Below, one piece after another: positions 20,674-31,588 of a stretch of DNA of 64,000 nt (positions within the stretch are counted from its first letter, which is position 1; the number at the start of each line of letters is the position of its first letter). The notes beneath the pieces are model-generated. The model ran no database searches. It saw only the letters and a list, made by a program, of their open reading frames with translations, and was not told the DNA's origin. The position numbers were made by a program, and so were the translations under genes. The stretch is from Rhizobium sp. FKY42 (GTDB lineage Bacteria; Pseudomonadota; Alphaproteobacteria; Rhizobiales; Rhizobiaceae): NCBI RefSeq assembly GCF_005222835.1, contig NZ_STGA01000005.1, positions 47,261 through 111,260 on the forward strand, in the 5' to 3' direction.

Positions 20674-23341
20674 TGTTGATGATCCTCTGTGGGACGATAA
20701 TGATCTTCTTCGGTGCGCTACCGGAAAGAGCAGCCTGAACCGCCTCCAGCTGCAGGACCGCAGCTTGAACCGCATTCTGGTCTGCGTCACGTGCGATTGT
20801 CAATTCGGCACGTTTCTTTCCATTAATTTGGACCGGAAGAGTGACCTCGTTATCAGCAACCAGAGCCGGGTCGAAGGCTGGCCAGGTGGCTTCTGCGACA
20901 AGACCTTGATTGCCGAGCACAGACCAGCACTCTTCCGCAAGATGGGGGGTCATCGGTGCGACGATCTGAATCAGGATATGTGCAGCATCACGGACTGCAG
21001 CAATGTAGGCATCATCCTGCGTGCCTGCCGCCACCTGAGTTAGCGGAGATGCAAGAGTGTTCACCAGTTCGTAGATGCGTGCAACGGCCTTGTTGAACGC
21101 CAGCTTGTCATAGTCCTGTTGAACGGCCTGCAAAGTCTTGTGCGCGGCCTGTGAAACAGGCAGCGCAATGCCTTCCTTGGCCGGGTGGGCCGCTACCTTG
21201 CCCAAAATAGGTGCCGCTTCCGAGATCAGGCGCCAGACGCGCTGGACGAACCGGTGCGAGCCCTCAACGCCCGCCTCAGACCAGATGACATCGCGATCCG
21301 GAGGCGAGTCGGACAGCACGAAGAAGCGGGCGGTGTCGGCACCATAGGAGGCGATGATATCGTCGGGATCGACGACGTTCTTCTTCGACTTCGACATTTT
21401 TTCAATCGAGCCGATGGCCACTTCTGCCCCGGAACTCAAGAGGAAGGCTTTGCGGGCACCATCAACCTCTTCAATGCGGATATCCGCGGGTGCGACCCAC
21501 TGGCCGCTCTGGCCTTCGCCGAGGCGGTAGGTTTCATGAACCACCATGCCCTGCGTGAAGAGGCCCTTGAAGGGTTCCTTGAGATCGAGATGACCCGTCT
21601 CACGCATGGCGCGCGTAAAGAAGCGCGAATACAGGAGATGCAGGATCGCATGCTCAATGCCGCCGATGTACTGGTCCACAGGGAGCCAGCGGTTGGCGAC
21701 TGCCGGATCTGTCGGATTGTCTTCCCAAGGCGCGGTGAAGCGGGCAAAGTACCAGCTGGAATCCACAAAGGTATCCATGGTGTCCGTTTCGCGGCGGGCA
21801 GGCTTGCCGCAGCACGGGCAGTCGACATTGCGCCAAGTCGGGTGGCGGTCCAGCGGGTTTCCGGGCACGTCGAAGGTCACGTCGTCCGGAAGCTGGACAG
21901 GCAGCTCCTTCTTCGGTACCGGAACGACGCCGCAGTCTTCGCAATGGATGACAGGGATCGGGCAACCCCAATAGCGTTGGCGGGAAACGCCCCAATCACG
22001 CAAACGGAAATTCACCTTGCGGGCAGCCTGCGGCGCTTCGTCCAACAGCTGGGCAGTCAGAAGATCGGCCACTTGCTGGAAAGCCACATCCGTTGTCAGG
22101 CCGTTCAGAAAGCGCGAATTGATCATCACGCCGTCGCCGTCATAGGCTTCCATGCCGACTTCGAAAGTCGCCGGATCACCATCGGCTGGCATCACGACTG
22201 GCACCACCGGCAGACCATACTTGCGGGCAAAATCCAGGTCACGCTGGTCGCCAGACGGGCAGCCGAAAATGGCCCCTGTGCCGTAGTCCATCAGTACGAA
22301 GTTGGCGATGAATACAGGAACTTCCCAAGATGGGTCGAGTGGGTGTTTCACGGTCAGGCCGGTGTTGAAGCCTCGCTTCTCGGCGGTTTCCAACGCAGCC
22401 AGCGATGTGCCCTGGCGACGGCATTCCTCACAGAAATCCTGAATCTCGCTATTGTGGGCAGCTAGTGCCTTGGCAACCGGATGATCTGCCGAGATCGCGA
22501 GGAATGATGCACCAAACAGAGTGTCGGGACGGGTGGTATAGACTTCAATTTCGCGAGTTATATTTTGATTTGCCAGCAGCATAGACCCCGCGGTCAAATC
22601 TGCGAGAAGCTTTTCAGATTTAGGTTTTACGATTTCCCAACGAATGGTCAGGCCTTCAGATCGACCGATCCAGTTCTTCTGCATCAGACGCACTTTTTCC
22701 GGCCACTGGTCGAGGCCGTCCAGCGAATCAAGCAGGTCTTGTGCGAATTCCGTAATCTTGAAGAACCACTGGGTCAATTCGCGCTGTTCGACAAGCGCGC
22801 CGGAACGCCAGCCGCGTCCTTCGATGACCTGCTCATTGGCGAGAACAGTCTGATCGACCGGATCCCAGTTGACCTTGGACTGCTTGCGGTAGACCAGGCC
22901 CTTTTCCATCATGTCGAGGAACAGGTGCTGCTGACGCTGATAATAGGCCACGTCGCAGGTGGCGAACTCACGCGCCCAATCCAATGAAAGGCCCATGGAT
23001 TTCAACTGGCCGCGCATCGTAGCGATGTTCTGGTAGGTCCAGTCCTTCGGATGAACCTTGTTCTGCATAGCCGCATTTTCAGCCGGCATGCCGAAGGCAT
23101 CCCAGCCCATGGGGTGCAGAACGTTGAAACCACGCGCACGCTTGTAGCGAGCGACGACATCCCCCATGGCATAGTTGCGTACGTGGCCCATATGGATGCG
23201 GCCCGACGGATAGGGGAACATCTCGAGCACGTAATACTTATCGCGCGTATCGCTGTTGTCTGTCTCGAAGGTTTTCGCTTCGGACCACTTTGCCTGCCAA
23301 CGGGGTTCGGCATCCCGCGGATTGTAACGTTCGGTCGCCAT
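20663..23341 (-). CDS. leuS: Leucyl-tRNA synthetase
   Basis: LeuS charges tRNA-Leu and edits misactivated amino acids. The 892-residue protein begins [19 protein letters not shown] and has the HIGH-type motif HMGH (50-53), the CP1 editing domain in the middle, a zinc-like segment [18 protein letters not shown] and the KMSKS motif (about 648-652). The C-terminal anticodon domain is followed by the tail ending RIINIVV. I start at 23341; the open frame extends upstream without family similarity. Confidence 0.97.
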   Translation of the reverse strand: MATERYNPRDAEPRWQAKWSEAKTFETDNSDTRDKYYVLEMFPYPSGRIHMGHVRNYAMGDVVARYKRARGFNVLHPMGWDAFGMPAENAAMQNKVHPKDWTYQNIATMRGQLKSMGLSLDWAREFATCDVAYYQRQQHLFLDMMEKGLVYRKQSKVNWDPVDQTVLANEQVIEGRGWRSGALVEQRELTQWFFKITEFAQDLLDSLDGLDQWPEKVRLMQKNWIGRSEGLTIRWEIVKPKSEKLLADLTAGSMLLANQNITREIEVYTTRPDTLFGASFLAISADHPVAKALAAHNSEIQDFCEECRRQGTSLAALETAEKRGFNTGLTVKHPLDPSWEVPVFIANFVLMDYGTGAIFGCPSGDQRDLDFARKYGLPVVPVVMPADGDPATFEVGMEAYDGDGVMINSRFLNGLTTDVAFQQVADLLTAQLLDEAPQAARKVNFRLRDWGVSRQRYWGCPIPVIHCEDCGVVPVPKKELPVQLPDDVTFDVPGNPLDRHPTWRNVDCPCCGKPARRETDTMDTFVDSSWYFARFTAPWEDNPTDPAVANRWLPVDQYIGGIEHAILHLLYSRFFTRAMRETGHLDLKEPFKGLFTQGMVVHETYRLGEGQSGQWVAPADIRIEEVDGARKAFLLSSGAEVAIGSIEKMSKSKKNVVDPDDIIASYGADTARFFVLSDSPPDRDVIWSEAGVEGSHRFVQRVWRLISEAAPILGKVAAHPAKEGIALPVSQAAHKTLQAVQQDYDKLAFNKAVARIYELVNTLASPLTQVAAGTQDDAYIAAVRDAAHILIQIVAPMTPHLAEECWSVLGNQGLVAEATWPAFDPALVADNEVTLPVQINGKKRAELTIARDADQNAVQAAVLQLEAVQAALSGSAPKKIIIVPQRIINIVV

Positions 23342-23504
23342 TTCAGAGAATTTCCGGGTATGAATGGAGTTGTGGTGACCTTCACCACGAAAGCCGTTGA
23401 GCGTCAAGTTTTTGAGGCTCCAATGGGGTAGAACGCGATCAATCCCTTGGCATTCTCCGGTATCCTCGCTAACTGCGGTGGAACGGAACCACAGAGGCAA
23501 GGCG

Positions 23505-24164
23505 ATGACTGTCGAAGAGCGACTTCAGGATGTGAAGCAGAAGATTTCCGCAGCCGAGCGGGAGGCCAATCGTTCAGTGGGAGATGTGGTGCTGGTTGCG
23601 GTCTCAAAGACCTTTGATGTCGATGCGATTCGCCCTGTCATCGCAGCCGGTCAACGTGTTTTCGGCGAAAATCGCGTGCAGGAAAGCGAAGGCAAGTGGC
23701 CTCAGCTAAAGGCAGAGACAGACGGCATAGAGCTTCATCTGATCGGTCCGCTGCAATCCAACAAGGCTGCCGATGCCGTGGCGCTTTTTGACGTTATAGA
23801 GACCGTGGATCGCGAAAAAATAGCGCGTGCGATTGCCAGCGAAATGCGGAAACAAGGCAAGACACTAAGCCTCTATGTTCAAGTAAATATCGGCATGGAG
23901 CCGCAAAAAGCAGGTATCGAGCCGAAAGAGACGGTTGCCTTCGTCAACTTCTGCCGTGGCGAATTAGGTCTGACCATCGAAGGTTTGATGTGCATTCCGC
24001 CGGCTGAAGATCATCCCGGTCCCTACTTCGCTCTCCTTCGGAAGTTGGCTGGTGAGGCGGGCGTCTCGAAGCTTTCCATGGGAATGTCGGGTGATTTCGA
24101 AACGGCAATCGGTTTTGGTGCCACCAGCGTCCGGGTCGGTTCTGCGATTTTTGGTCATCGCTGA
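23505..24164 (+). CDS. YggS/PROSC family pyridoxal-phosphate homeostasis protein
   Basis: A 219-residue alanine-racemase-like TIM barrel that binds PLP and balances free PLP and amino-acid pools without known catalysis. The PLP lysine is in VLVAVSKTF (Lys35). The family motif GENRVQES and the closing [13 protein letters not shown], which binds the phosphate, are both present. The start at 23505 gives [14 protein letters not shown]. It is divergent from leuS and followed by prpE. Confidence 0.94.
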   Translation: MTVEERLQDVKQKISAAEREANRSVGDVVLVAVSKTFDVDAIRPVIAAGQRVFGENRVQESEGKWPQLKAETDGIELHLIGPLQSNKAADAVALFDVIETVDREKIARAIASEMRKQGKTLSLYVQVNIGMEPQKAGIEPKETVAFVNFCRGELGLTIEGLMCIPPAEDHPGPYFALLRKLAGEAGVSKLSMGMSGDFETAIGFGATSVRVGSAIFGHR

Positions 24165-24265
24165 TAAAGCGCAAGAGGTGTCCCTCTTTCGTCGGGCTTT
24201 CCACGCGCCTTCTGGCCTTCTAATCTGTGTGCTCGAATATGTGCGGCAGACGATGGGAGGATCAG

Positions 24266-26203
24266 ATGCACGCAAACAGCCGATATCGCGAGGTCTATCA
24301 GGACTGGCAACAGAACCCGGAGGCGTTCTGGGCGAAGCAAGCGGACAATCTTCACTGGTTCAAGCAGCCGGACAAGATATTCGACGAATCGCAGGGCGTA
24401 TACGGGCGCTGGTTCGTCGGAGGTGAAACCAATACCTGCTATAACTGTCTCGACAGGCACGTAGAAGATGGAAAGGGTGCCCAGCCAGCGCTCATTTATG
24501 ATAGCGCCATGACAGGCGAGAAACGCGTCTATACCTATGACGAAGTGCTGACGGAAGTTCAGGCTATTGCGGCTGTTCTGCAAAACCTCGGGGTCGCAAA
24601 AGGTGATCGGGTCGTCATCTACATGCCGATGGTGGCAGAAGCGACGTTCTCCATGCTGGCTTGCGCGCGTCTCGGTGCTATCCACTCGGTGGTGTTTGGG
24701 GGCTTTGCGGCCCATGAGCTTGCAACGCGGCTGGATGACTCGCAGGCAAAGATCGTGATCAGTGCAAGCTGCGGATTGGAGCCTGGGCGTGTCGTTCCCT
24801 ACAAGCCATTACTTGATCAGGCCGTTGATATGGCAAAGGTCAAGCCGCAGGCCTGCATCATCCTGCAACGCGACCAGCACCATGCGGTGCTTCGGTATGA
24901 GCATGGCGATATGGATTTTGCTCAGGCCGTCGAAGCGGAAAAGGTAAAGGGCACGCAAGTTCCCTGCGTTCCGGTTTTGGCAACCGATCCGCTCTATGTT
25001 CTCTATACGTCAGGAACGACCGGCCAGCCAAAAGGCGTTGTACGTGATAATGGTGGCCACATGGTCGCCCTGCTCTGGAGCATGCGTAACTTCTTCGGCG
25101 TGCAACCGGGTGAAACATTCTGGGCGGCTTCGGATATCGGTTGGGTTGTCGGCCACTCCTATATCGTCTACGGACCGCTGATTGCCGGAAATGCCAGCGT
25201 TATCTTTGAAGGCAAACCGATCGGCACCCCGGATGCCGGCACCTATTGGCGCATTGTGCAGGATCACAACGTCAAAGTCATGTTCACCGCTCCAACTGCT
25301 TTCCGCGCAATTCGCCGCGAAGATGGCGACGGTGAGCATATTGCGCGCTACGATACCTCTGGTCTGCGGGCTCTATTTCTTGCGGGCGAACGGGCAGATA
25401 CTGAAACGATCAAGTGGGCCGAACGCATGCTGAAGGTGCCGGTGATCGATCACTGGTGGCAGACCGAAACCGGATGGCCTGTCGCAGGAAATCCTGTTGG
25501 GCTCGGTCTCATGCCGGTCAAATATGGTTCCCCTACCCTTCCGATGCCCGGCTATGACCTCCAGGTGGTGGATGATGCCGGACATCCAGTCCCCGCCAAT
25601 ACGCTTGGAAACATCGTTCTGAAACTGCCGCTGCCTCCGGGATGCCTCGTCAGCTTCTGGAATGCGGACGAGCGATTCCGTTCGTCCTGCCTGGAGGAAT
25701 TTCCAGGCTACTACAAAACTGCGGACGCAGGTCTGGTGGATGAGGACGGTTACGTATTCGTCATGGCGCGGACCGACGATATCATCAACTGCGCCGGTCA
25801 CCGCCTATCGACAGGTGCCATGGAAGAAGTCTGCGCCATGCATCCTGATGTGGCGGAGTGTGCCGTCATTGGCGTTGCTGATGCGCTGAAAGGTCAGATT
25901 CCGTGCGGCTTTCTTGTGCTCAAATCCAAGGTTGATCGTGATGAGAAACTGATCGCCCAGGAGATCGTGGAACTCGTCCGCAACGAAATCGGTCCCGTCG
26001 CGGCTTTCAAGAATGTCATGGTCGTGACGCGTCTGCCCAAGACACGGTCCGGCAAAATCTTGCGCGGCACGATGCAAAAGATTGCAGATGGACTACCTTG
26101 GAAAATGCCCGCGACGATTGATGATCCCGTTATTCTTGATGAGATAAGCGAAATCCTGCAGAAGCATGGATACTGCGAGCCTCAGAAATCTCTAGCTGGC
26201 TAA
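24266..26203 (+). CDS. prpE: Propionyl-CoA synthetase (AMP-forming acyl-CoA ligase)
   Basis: A 645-residue ANL ligase that activates a short-chain acid, most likely propionate, through an acyl-AMP. It has the N-terminal ACS domain (YREVYQDWQQNPEAFWAKQA), the phosphate loop LYTSGTTGQPKGVV near 245, and the A10 motif [11 protein letters not shown] with Lys597. The PrpE assignment over acetyl-CoA synthetase rests on overall resemblance and on a true AcsA lying nearby at 27212; substrate could be another short acid. The ATG at 24266 follows a GGGAGG ribosome-binding site. Confidence 0.88.
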   Translation: MHANSRYREVYQDWQQNPEAFWAKQADNLHWFKQPDKIFDESQGVYGRWFVGGETNTCYNCLDRHVEDGKGAQPALIYDSAMTGEKRVYTYDEVLTEVQAIAAVLQNLGVAKGDRVVIYMPMVAEATFSMLACARLGAIHSVVFGGFAAHELATRLDDSQAKIVISASCGLEPGRVVPYKPLLDQAVDMAKVKPQACIILQRDQHHAVLRYEHGDMDFAQAVEAEKVKGTQVPCVPVLATDPLYVLYTSGTTGQPKGVVRDNGGHMVALLWSMRNFFGVQPGETFWAASDIGWVVGHSYIVYGPLIAGNASVIFEGKPIGTPDAGTYWRIVQDHNVKVMFTAPTAFRAIRREDGDGEHIARYDTSGLRALFLAGERADTETIKWAERMLKVPVIDHWWQTETGWPVAGNPVGLGLMPVKYGSPTLPMPGYDLQVVDDAGHPVPANTLGNIVLKLPLPPGCLVSFWNADERFRSSCLEEFPGYYKTADAGLVDEDGYVFVMARTDDIINCAGHRLSTGAMEEVCAMHPDVAECAVIGVADALKGQIPCGFLVLKSKVDRDEKLIAQEIVELVRNEIGPVAAFKNVMVVTRLPKTRSGKILRGTMQKIADGLPWKMPATIDDPVILDEISEILQKHGYCEPQKSLAG

Positions 26204-26237
26204 GCAAAACGGAAAGCCAGATTCTGCGCAACAAAAA

Positions 26238-26263
26238 AAGCCGGCTCTAAAGGCCGGCTTCTT
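26238..26263 (+). terminator. Terminator between prpE and trcR
   Basis: AAGCCGGC, a seven-base loop and GCCGGCTT form a stem with A residues before and T/C residues after, so it can act on both of the convergent transcripts. Confidence 0.85.
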
Positions 26264-26282
26264 CAATTCGGCTCACAACAGA

Positions 26283-26987
26283 TTAGAAGCGATCTTCTTC
26301 CTCTTCATCCTCACGGCGCGTGGACTTGAGAGACGAAAGCTTAGCGAAGACGGCGTCCGCGTCGAGTTCTTTCTCTTCCTCACGCTCGTAACGGTAACCG
26401 AGGTTTTCGGTCTCGTTGGCAGCCTGCAGTGTCGCGCCGAGTTCCGCAGCTGTCGGCAGCGGACGGTTCTTCGATGCGCGTTCCACCTCCAGATCCAGAT
26501 CGATCTGACTGCAGAGGCCCAGCGTAACCGGATCCATGGGCGTCAGGTTGGCAGCGTTCCAATGGGTACGCTCGCGGATCTGCTCGATGGTGGATTTTGT
26601 CGTGCCAACGAGACGCGAGATTTGCGTGTCCTTCAGTTCCGGATGATTGCGAACCAGCCAGAGAATGGCATTCGGACGATCCTGACGCTTGGAAACCGGG
26701 GTGTAACGCGGCCCGCGGCGCTTCGATTCCGGAACGCGAACCTTCGGCTCGGAGAGCTTCAGCTTGTAGTTGATGTCTTTTTCAGCGCGTGCAATCTCGT
26801 CGCGGGAAAGCTGGCCGGTCGCTATCGGGTCCAGGCCCTTGATGCCCTGCGCTGCTTCACCATCCGCAATTGCTTTTACTTCCAGCGGATGCAGCTTGCA
26901 AAATTGCGCGATCTGATCGAAGGAGAGTGCCGTGTTGTCGACGAGCCAGACTGCGGTCGCCTTCGGCATAAGCAATTGTTGAGCCAT
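26283..26987 (-). CDS. trcR: Cell-cycle transcriptional regulator TrcR (DUF1013)
   Basis: A 234-residue protein of the alphaproteobacterial DUF1013/TrcR family. It opens with LLMPKATAVWLVDNTALSFD and has a conserved helical core including NAILWLVRNHPELKDTQISR, which resembles a helix-turn-helix, then VGTTKSTIEQIRERTHWN and a charged C-terminus. In Caulobacter the family is tied to cell-cycle gene expression through RNA polymerase. The acsA gene is divergent with about 224 bases between starts. Function here is by family resemblance. Confidence 0.88.
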   Translation of the reverse strand: MAQQLLMPKATAVWLVDNTALSFDQIAQFCKLHPLEVKAIADGEAAQGIKGLDPIATGQLSRDEIARAEKDINYKLKLSEPKVRVPESKRRGPRYTPVSKRQDRPNAILWLVRNHPELKDTQISRLVGTTKSTIEQIRERTHWNAANLTPMDPVTLGLCSQIDLDLEVERASKNRPLPTAAELGATLQAANETENLGYRYEREEEKELDADAVFAKLSSLKSTRREDEEEEDRF

Positions 26988-27211
26988 GGATATGATCCTT
27001 CTATCGTCCGCGCCGGTGTCGCGGGCCGTGGGCTGTTAACCACAATTTCCGGGAATTCGTCGCGTCTATAACTCGATTGCGATCAAATTGCAATTGTCAC
27101 GCGGGCATGACCCTTTGTCTAATTGCCGCCATTGCTGCAAATGATAAGAATGCGGACAAGAGGAACATCTGCGCGTCGGACGTGCGATGTCGGGAGCATG
27201 AGGAGGAAAGC

Positions 27212-29173
27212 ATGACGGAAAAAGTCTATCCTGTGCAGAAGGCAGTGAAGGCGCGCGCGCTGATCGACAAGGACAAGTATCTGAAATGGTATGAGGAAAG
27301 CGTTGAAAATCCCGACAAGTTCTGGGGTAAGCACGGCAAGCGCATCGATTGGTTCAAACCTTACACGAAGGTCAAGAACACTTCCTTCAAAGGGAAGGTT
27401 TCCATCAAGTGGTTCGAAGACGGCCTGACCAATGTTTCCTACAATTGCATTGACCGTCATCTGAAAACGCATGGTGAGCGGACCGCCATCATCTGGGAAG
27501 GCGACAATCCGTACATCGACAAGAAGATCACCTATAACCAGCTCTACGACCAGGTTTGCCGCCTGGCCAATGTCATGAAAAAACATGGCGTCAAGAAAGG
27601 CGACCGTGTCACCATTTATATGCCGATGATCCCGGAAGCGGCCTATGCCATGCTGGCTTGCGCCCGCATCGGGGCGGTTCACTCTGTCGTATTCGGCGGT
27701 TTCTCGCCGGAAGCTCTGGCGGGGCGCATCGTCGATTGCCAGTCAACCTTCGTCATCACCTGCGACGAAGGTGTCCGCGGCGGCAAGCCGGTGCCGCTCA
27801 AGGAAAATACCGACAAGGCCATCCATATTGCGGCGCGCCAGTATGTGACGGTTTCCAACGTGCTGGTCGTGCGCCGTACTGGCGGAAAGATCAATTGGGC
27901 ACCAGGCCGCGACCTTTGGTATCATCAGGAAATCGCCAGCGTCAAAGGCCATTGTGAGCCGGTCAAGATGAAGGCGGAAGATCCGCTTTTCATTCTCTAC
28001 ACCTCTGGCTCCACGGGTAAGCCGAAGGGTGTGCTGCACACGACTGGCGGTTATCTCGTTTATGCCGCGATGACCCATGAATACGTCTTCGACTACCACG
28101 ACGGTGATATCTACTGGTGCACGGCGGATGTGGGCTGGGTCACCGGACACTCCTATATCGTCTATGGTCCATTGGCGAATTGCGCGACGACATTGATGTT
28201 CGAAGGCGTGCCGAACTTTCCGGATCAGGGCCGCTTCTGGGAAGTAGTCGACAAGCACAAGGTCAATATTTTCTATACCGCGCCGACAGCCATACGCTCG
28301 TTGATGGGGGCTGGTGATGAGTTCGTCACCCGGTCCAACCGTACAAGCCTTCGTCTGCTCGGGACTGTTGGCGAGCCCATCAATCCTGAAGCCTGGGAAT
28401 GGTACTACAATGTGGTGGGCGAGAAACGTTGCGCCGTGGTGGATACCTGGTGGCAGACGGAAACGGGCGGCCACATGATTACGCCGCTACCCGGAGCGAC
28501 CGATCTAAAACCTGGTTCGGCCACCCTGCCCTTCTTTGGCATCAAGCCGCAACTTGTCGATAATGAGGGCAATGTGCTGGAGGGGGCTGCCGACGGCAAT
28601 CTCTGCATTACCGACAGCTGGCCGGGACAGATGCGTACGGTTTACGGCGATCACGAGCGTTTCATCCAGACCTATTTCTCCACCTACAAGGGCAAGTACT
28701 TTACGGGTGATGGCTGCCGCCGTGATGCGGACGGTTACTATTGGATCACGGGTCGTGTGGATGATGTTCTGAACGTTTCCGGCCACCGCTTGGGAACGGC
28801 GGAAGTCGAGTCCGCGCTCGTTTCCCATCACCTCGTATCGGAAGCGGCCGTCGTCGGTTATCCGCACAACGTCAAGGGCCAGGGCATCTATTGCTATGTC
28901 ACCTTGATGGAAGGAAACGAGGGCACAGACGCGCTGCGCCAGGAACTCGTGAAGCATGTGCGTCAGGAAATCGGTCCGATCGCCTCACCTGACAAGATTC
29001 AGTTTGCGCCCGGTCTGCCCAAGACCCGCTCCGGCAAGATCATGCGCCGCATCCTGCGCAAGATTGCTGAAGACGATTTCGGCGCGCTGGGCGATACCTC
29101 GACGCTGGCCGACCCCGGCGTGGTGGATGATCTCATCGAGAACCGCCAGAACAAGGCACCTGCTGCGGCTTGA
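27212..29173 (+). CDS. acsA: Acetyl-CoA synthetase
   Basis: AcsA makes acetyl-CoA from acetate, ATP and CoA. The 653-residue protein, started at the ATG 27212 behind an AGGAGG site, carries the ACS N-terminal domain ([20 protein letters not shown]), the loop [16 protein letters not shown], the acetyl-AMP site [16 protein letters not shown] and the A10 motif [14 protein letters not shown]. Its lysine is residue 609, the site acetylated in relatives. A leading stretch of over 40 in-frame codons upstream lacks family similarity. Confidence 0.97.
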   Translation: MTEKVYPVQKAVKARALIDKDKYLKWYEESVENPDKFWGKHGKRIDWFKPYTKVKNTSFKGKVSIKWFEDGLTNVSYNCIDRHLKTHGERTAIIWEGDNPYIDKKITYNQLYDQVCRLANVMKKHGVKKGDRVTIYMPMIPEAAYAMLACARIGAVHSVVFGGFSPEALAGRIVDCQSTFVITCDEGVRGGKPVPLKENTDKAIHIAARQYVTVSNVLVVRRTGGKINWAPGRDLWYHQEIASVKGHCEPVKMKAEDPLFILYTSGSTGKPKGVLHTTGGYLVYAAMTHEYVFDYHDGDIYWCTADVGWVTGHSYIVYGPLANCATTLMFEGVPNFPDQGRFWEVVDKHKVNIFYTAPTAIRSLMGAGDEFVTRSNRTSLRLLGTVGEPINPEAWEWYYNVVGEKRCAVVDTWWQTETGGHMITPLPGATDLKPGSATLPFFGIKPQLVDNEGNVLEGAADGNLCITDSWPGQMRTVYGDHERFIQTYFSTYKGKYFTGDGCRRDADGYYWITGRVDDVLNVSGHRLGTAEVESALVSHHLVSEAAVVGYPHNVKGQGIYCYVTLMEGNEGTDALRQELVKHVRQEIGPIASPDKIQFAPGLPKTRSGKIMRRILRKIAEDDFGALGDTSTLADPGVVDDLIENRQNKAPAAA

Positions 29174-29197
29174 ATTACTGTCGATGGTGTTTAACCG

Positions 29198-29225
29198 AGG
29201 GGCCGGCGCAAGCTGGCCCCTTGCC
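29198..29225 (+). terminator. Terminator after acsA
   Basis: A ten-pair stem AGGGGCCGGC / GCTGGCCCCT closed by a GCAA tetraloop lies between the convergent acsA and nuclease genes. The following T run is short. Confidence 0.75.
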
Positions 29226-29686
29226 TATTCATTGCTTGCAAGTTGGCAGAAATCATTCTTGCGACCATGGCCGGAATAACTGGCGGCGAGACCGGCAGCC
29301 ATCATTTCACGGGCTGGATCACGTCCATCTTGCAGCGACACATCGGCCACGATGCGACCGAAATATTTATCGGCAGAAATGCGGGTCAGTTTAACGGTTG
29401 ATGAGGCACTGGTCATTTCTTCCAGGAAGTGTTTCGCCGCTTCAGCCGCTTCCTGACCACGGGTGCATTTCGATTTCAGTTCCGGCGTGTCGATACCCCG
29501 CAGCCGAACATAGACCTCCACGCTTTGCTGAGGCCAAGGTCGAGCTGCTACCAGAATGGTATCGCCATCAATCACGCGGATAACTTCCGCGGATACCGGA
29601 CCTTCGATCACGGCACCTGCTTGTACGGTGACCGCTTCGGAACATACTAGGAATATGATCAAAGTAAGAGATAATATTGAGCGCAT
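29225..29686 (-). CDS. Secreted thermonuclease-family (SNase-like) protein
   Basis: A 153-residue protein with a signal peptide (SLTLIIFLVCSEAVTVQAGA) and a staphylococcal-nuclease fold. It has VIDGDTILVAA with metal-binding Asp residues, VRLRGIDTPELKSKC with the catalytic Arg and Glu, and DKYFGRIVADV with the second Arg. Expected to act outside the cytoplasm as a Ca-dependent nuclease, though many relatives have untested activity. It is the last gene before acsA on the opposite strand. Confidence 0.88.
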   Translation of the reverse strand: MRSILSLTLIIFLVCSEAVTVQAGAVIEGPVSAEVIRVIDGDTILVAARPWPQQSVEVYVRLRGIDTPELKSKCTRGQEAAEAAKHFLEEMTSASSTVKLTRISADKYFGRIVADVSLQDGRDPAREMMAAGLAASYSGHGRKNDFCQLASNE

Positions 29687-29746
29687 AAAGGAAAGTATTC
29701 CTCAAAGTGGTTGCGCGTCAATAGGAATTATCGCCTATTTGTTCCG

Positions 29747-31369
29747 TCAAATATGGATACCAGGAGCCTCGCGGCCGGTTCGCTCGACATACTCTAGATA
29801 ACCACCCTCATAACGCTCCACACCGTCCGGGGTGACTTCCAGAACACGGTTGGAGAGAGCGCCGAGGAAGTGACGATCGTGGCTAACAAAGAGCATGGTT
29901 CCTTCGAAGGATGCCAGTGCCTTGATCAGCATTTCCTTCGTATCGATGTCCAGGTGGTTCGTCGGCTCGTCCAGCACCAGCAGATTTGGCGGGTCGAAAA
30001 GCATGGCAGCCATGACCAGACGGGCCTTCTCACCACCGGAAAGGACGCGGCAACGCTTTTCCACATCATCCCCCGAAAATCCGAAGCAGCCGGAAAGAGC
30101 ACGCAAAGGTGCCTGCCCGGCCTTGGGGAAACGCTCCTCCAGCCATCCAAGTACGGTGTTTTCTCCATCCAGAACATCCATTGCATGCTGGGCAAAATAG
30201 CCGAGTTTGACGCTGGCACCGATGGTAACGGTTCCGGCGTCCGGCTCGGTTGTTCCTGTCACGAGCTTGAGCAGCGTTGATTTCCCGGCCCCGTTGACCC
30301 CCATGATGCACCAGCGCTCGCGACGGCGGATCATGAAATCCAGCCCGCCATAGATGACCCGGCTGCCATAGGCCTTGTGGATGCCCTTCATGTTGATAAC
30401 ATCTTCGCCGGAGCGGGGTGCCGGCAGAAAATCGAAGGCAACCGTTTGGCGGCGGCGCGGTGGTTCGACACGGTCTATCTTGTCCAGCTTCTTCACGCGG
30501 CTCTGCACCTGCGCTGCGTGAGAGGCACGCGCCTTGAAGCGTTCAATGAACTTGATTTCCTTCGCCAGCATTGCCTGTTGGCGCTCGAACTGGGCCTGTT
30601 GCTGTTTTTCGTTCTGCTCGCGCTGACGCTCATAGAAGGTGTAATCGCCGGAATAAGTATTCAGCGATCCGGCGTCGATCTCAATGATCTTGTTGACGAT
30701 GCGGTTCATGAACTCGCGATCGTGCGAGGTCATGAGAAGCGCGCCATCATAGGTCTTGAGGAAATTCTCCAGCCAGATCAGGCTTTCAAGATCGAGGTGG
30801 TTGCTCGGCTCGTCGAGCAGCATCACGTCAGGACGCATGAGGAGAATGCGAGCCAGCGCCACGCGCATCTTCCAGCCGCCGGAGAGTTTCGAGACATCGC
30901 CATCCATCATCTCCTGACTGAAGGAGAGACCTGCCAGAACCTCACGAGCGCGTCCGTCCAGACCGTAGCCGTCCAGCTCCTCATAGCGTGCCTGCACCTC
31001 GCCGTAGCGCTCGATGATCGTATCCATCTCATCCATGCGATCAGGATCGGACATGGCTGCTTCCAACTCATGCAGTTCTGCCGCCACTTCGCTGACCGGC
31101 CCTGCTCCGGCCATCACTTCGGCAACCGCAGATCGACCGGACATCTCGCCCACATCCTGATCGAAGTAGCCGATGGTGACGCCGCGGTCGACGGAAACTT
31201 GGCCTTCATCCGGCTGTTCTTCACCGGTGATCATGCGGAAAAGTGTGGTTTTGCCCGCGCCGTTCGGTCCCACAAGGCCGATTTTCTCGCCGCGGTTCAG
31301 GGCGGCCGAGGCTTCGATATAAAGCAGCCGATGACTGTTCTGCTTTGAGATGTTCTCGATTCGGATCAT
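29747..31369 (-). CDS. ABC-F family ATP-binding protein
   Basis: A 540-residue protein with two ABC ATPase domains and no membrane segments. The first Walker A is GPNGAGKT (34-41) with signature LSGGWKMRVALARIL. The second is GVNGAGKS with signature LSGGEKARLVMAAML. Between them is the charged linker rich in EQNEKQQQAQFERQQAML that contacts the ribosomal P-site tRNA in the family. It acts on translating ribosomes rather than in transport; the subfamily (Uup, YheS or similar) cannot be fixed by eye. Confidence 0.92.
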   Translation of the reverse strand: MIRIENISKQNSHRLLYIEASAALNRGEKIGLVGPNGAGKTTLFRMITGEEQPDEGQVSVDRGVTIGYFDQDVGEMSGRSAVAEVMAGAGPVSEVAAELHELEAAMSDPDRMDEMDTIIERYGEVQARYEELDGYGLDGRAREVLAGLSFSQEMMDGDVSKLSGGWKMRVALARILLMRPDVMLLDEPSNHLDLESLIWLENFLKTYDGALLMTSHDREFMNRIVNKIIEIDAGSLNTYSGDYTFYERQREQNEKQQQAQFERQQAMLAKEIKFIERFKARASHAAQVQSRVKKLDKIDRVEPPRRRQTVAFDFLPAPRSGEDVINMKGIHKAYGSRVIYGGLDFMIRRRERWCIMGVNGAGKSTLLKLVTGTTEPDAGTVTIGASVKLGYFAQHAMDVLDGENTVLGWLEERFPKAGQAPLRALSGCFGFSGDDVEKRCRVLSGGEKARLVMAAMLFDPPNLLVLDEPTNHLDIDTKEMLIKALASFEGTMLFVSHDRHFLGALSNRVLEVTPDGVERYEGGYLEYVERTGREAPGIHI

Positions 31370-31521
31370 GATTACGGGAGTCCTGGAGAATAGGGATAGA
31401 AGGCGCGGATGCGCTGCGCCTTATGGCAGAATCAGGGGTACCTGTCCCGTCGATTTTATTGTTTGTCTGCAGGAGTGCGCACAGAGGGCGCGTCACACGA
31501 GAAAAGTATTGCAATCAGCAG

Positions 31522-31549
31522 TTGACGATAATTGGGGGTTGAATATAGC
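31522..31549 (+). promoter_or_regulatory. Putative sigma-70 promoter for the orphan membrane gene
   Basis: TTGACG (31522-31527), a 16-base spacer and TATAGC (31544-31549) lie about 40 bases before the ATG at 31589. This position argues against the longer frame starting at 31532. Confidence 0.45.
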
Positions 31550-31588
31550 TTCCACATCCAATTTTTAACATTTAATGTGAATGGATAT

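Noticed and set aside
21185..22465. 426-codon open frame on the plus strand
   Set aside because: It is antisense to leuS and has no family features.
30377..31348. 323-codon plus-strand frame opposite the ABC-F gene
   Set aside because: It is a reverse-complement shadow of the ABC domains, with no recognisable motifs.
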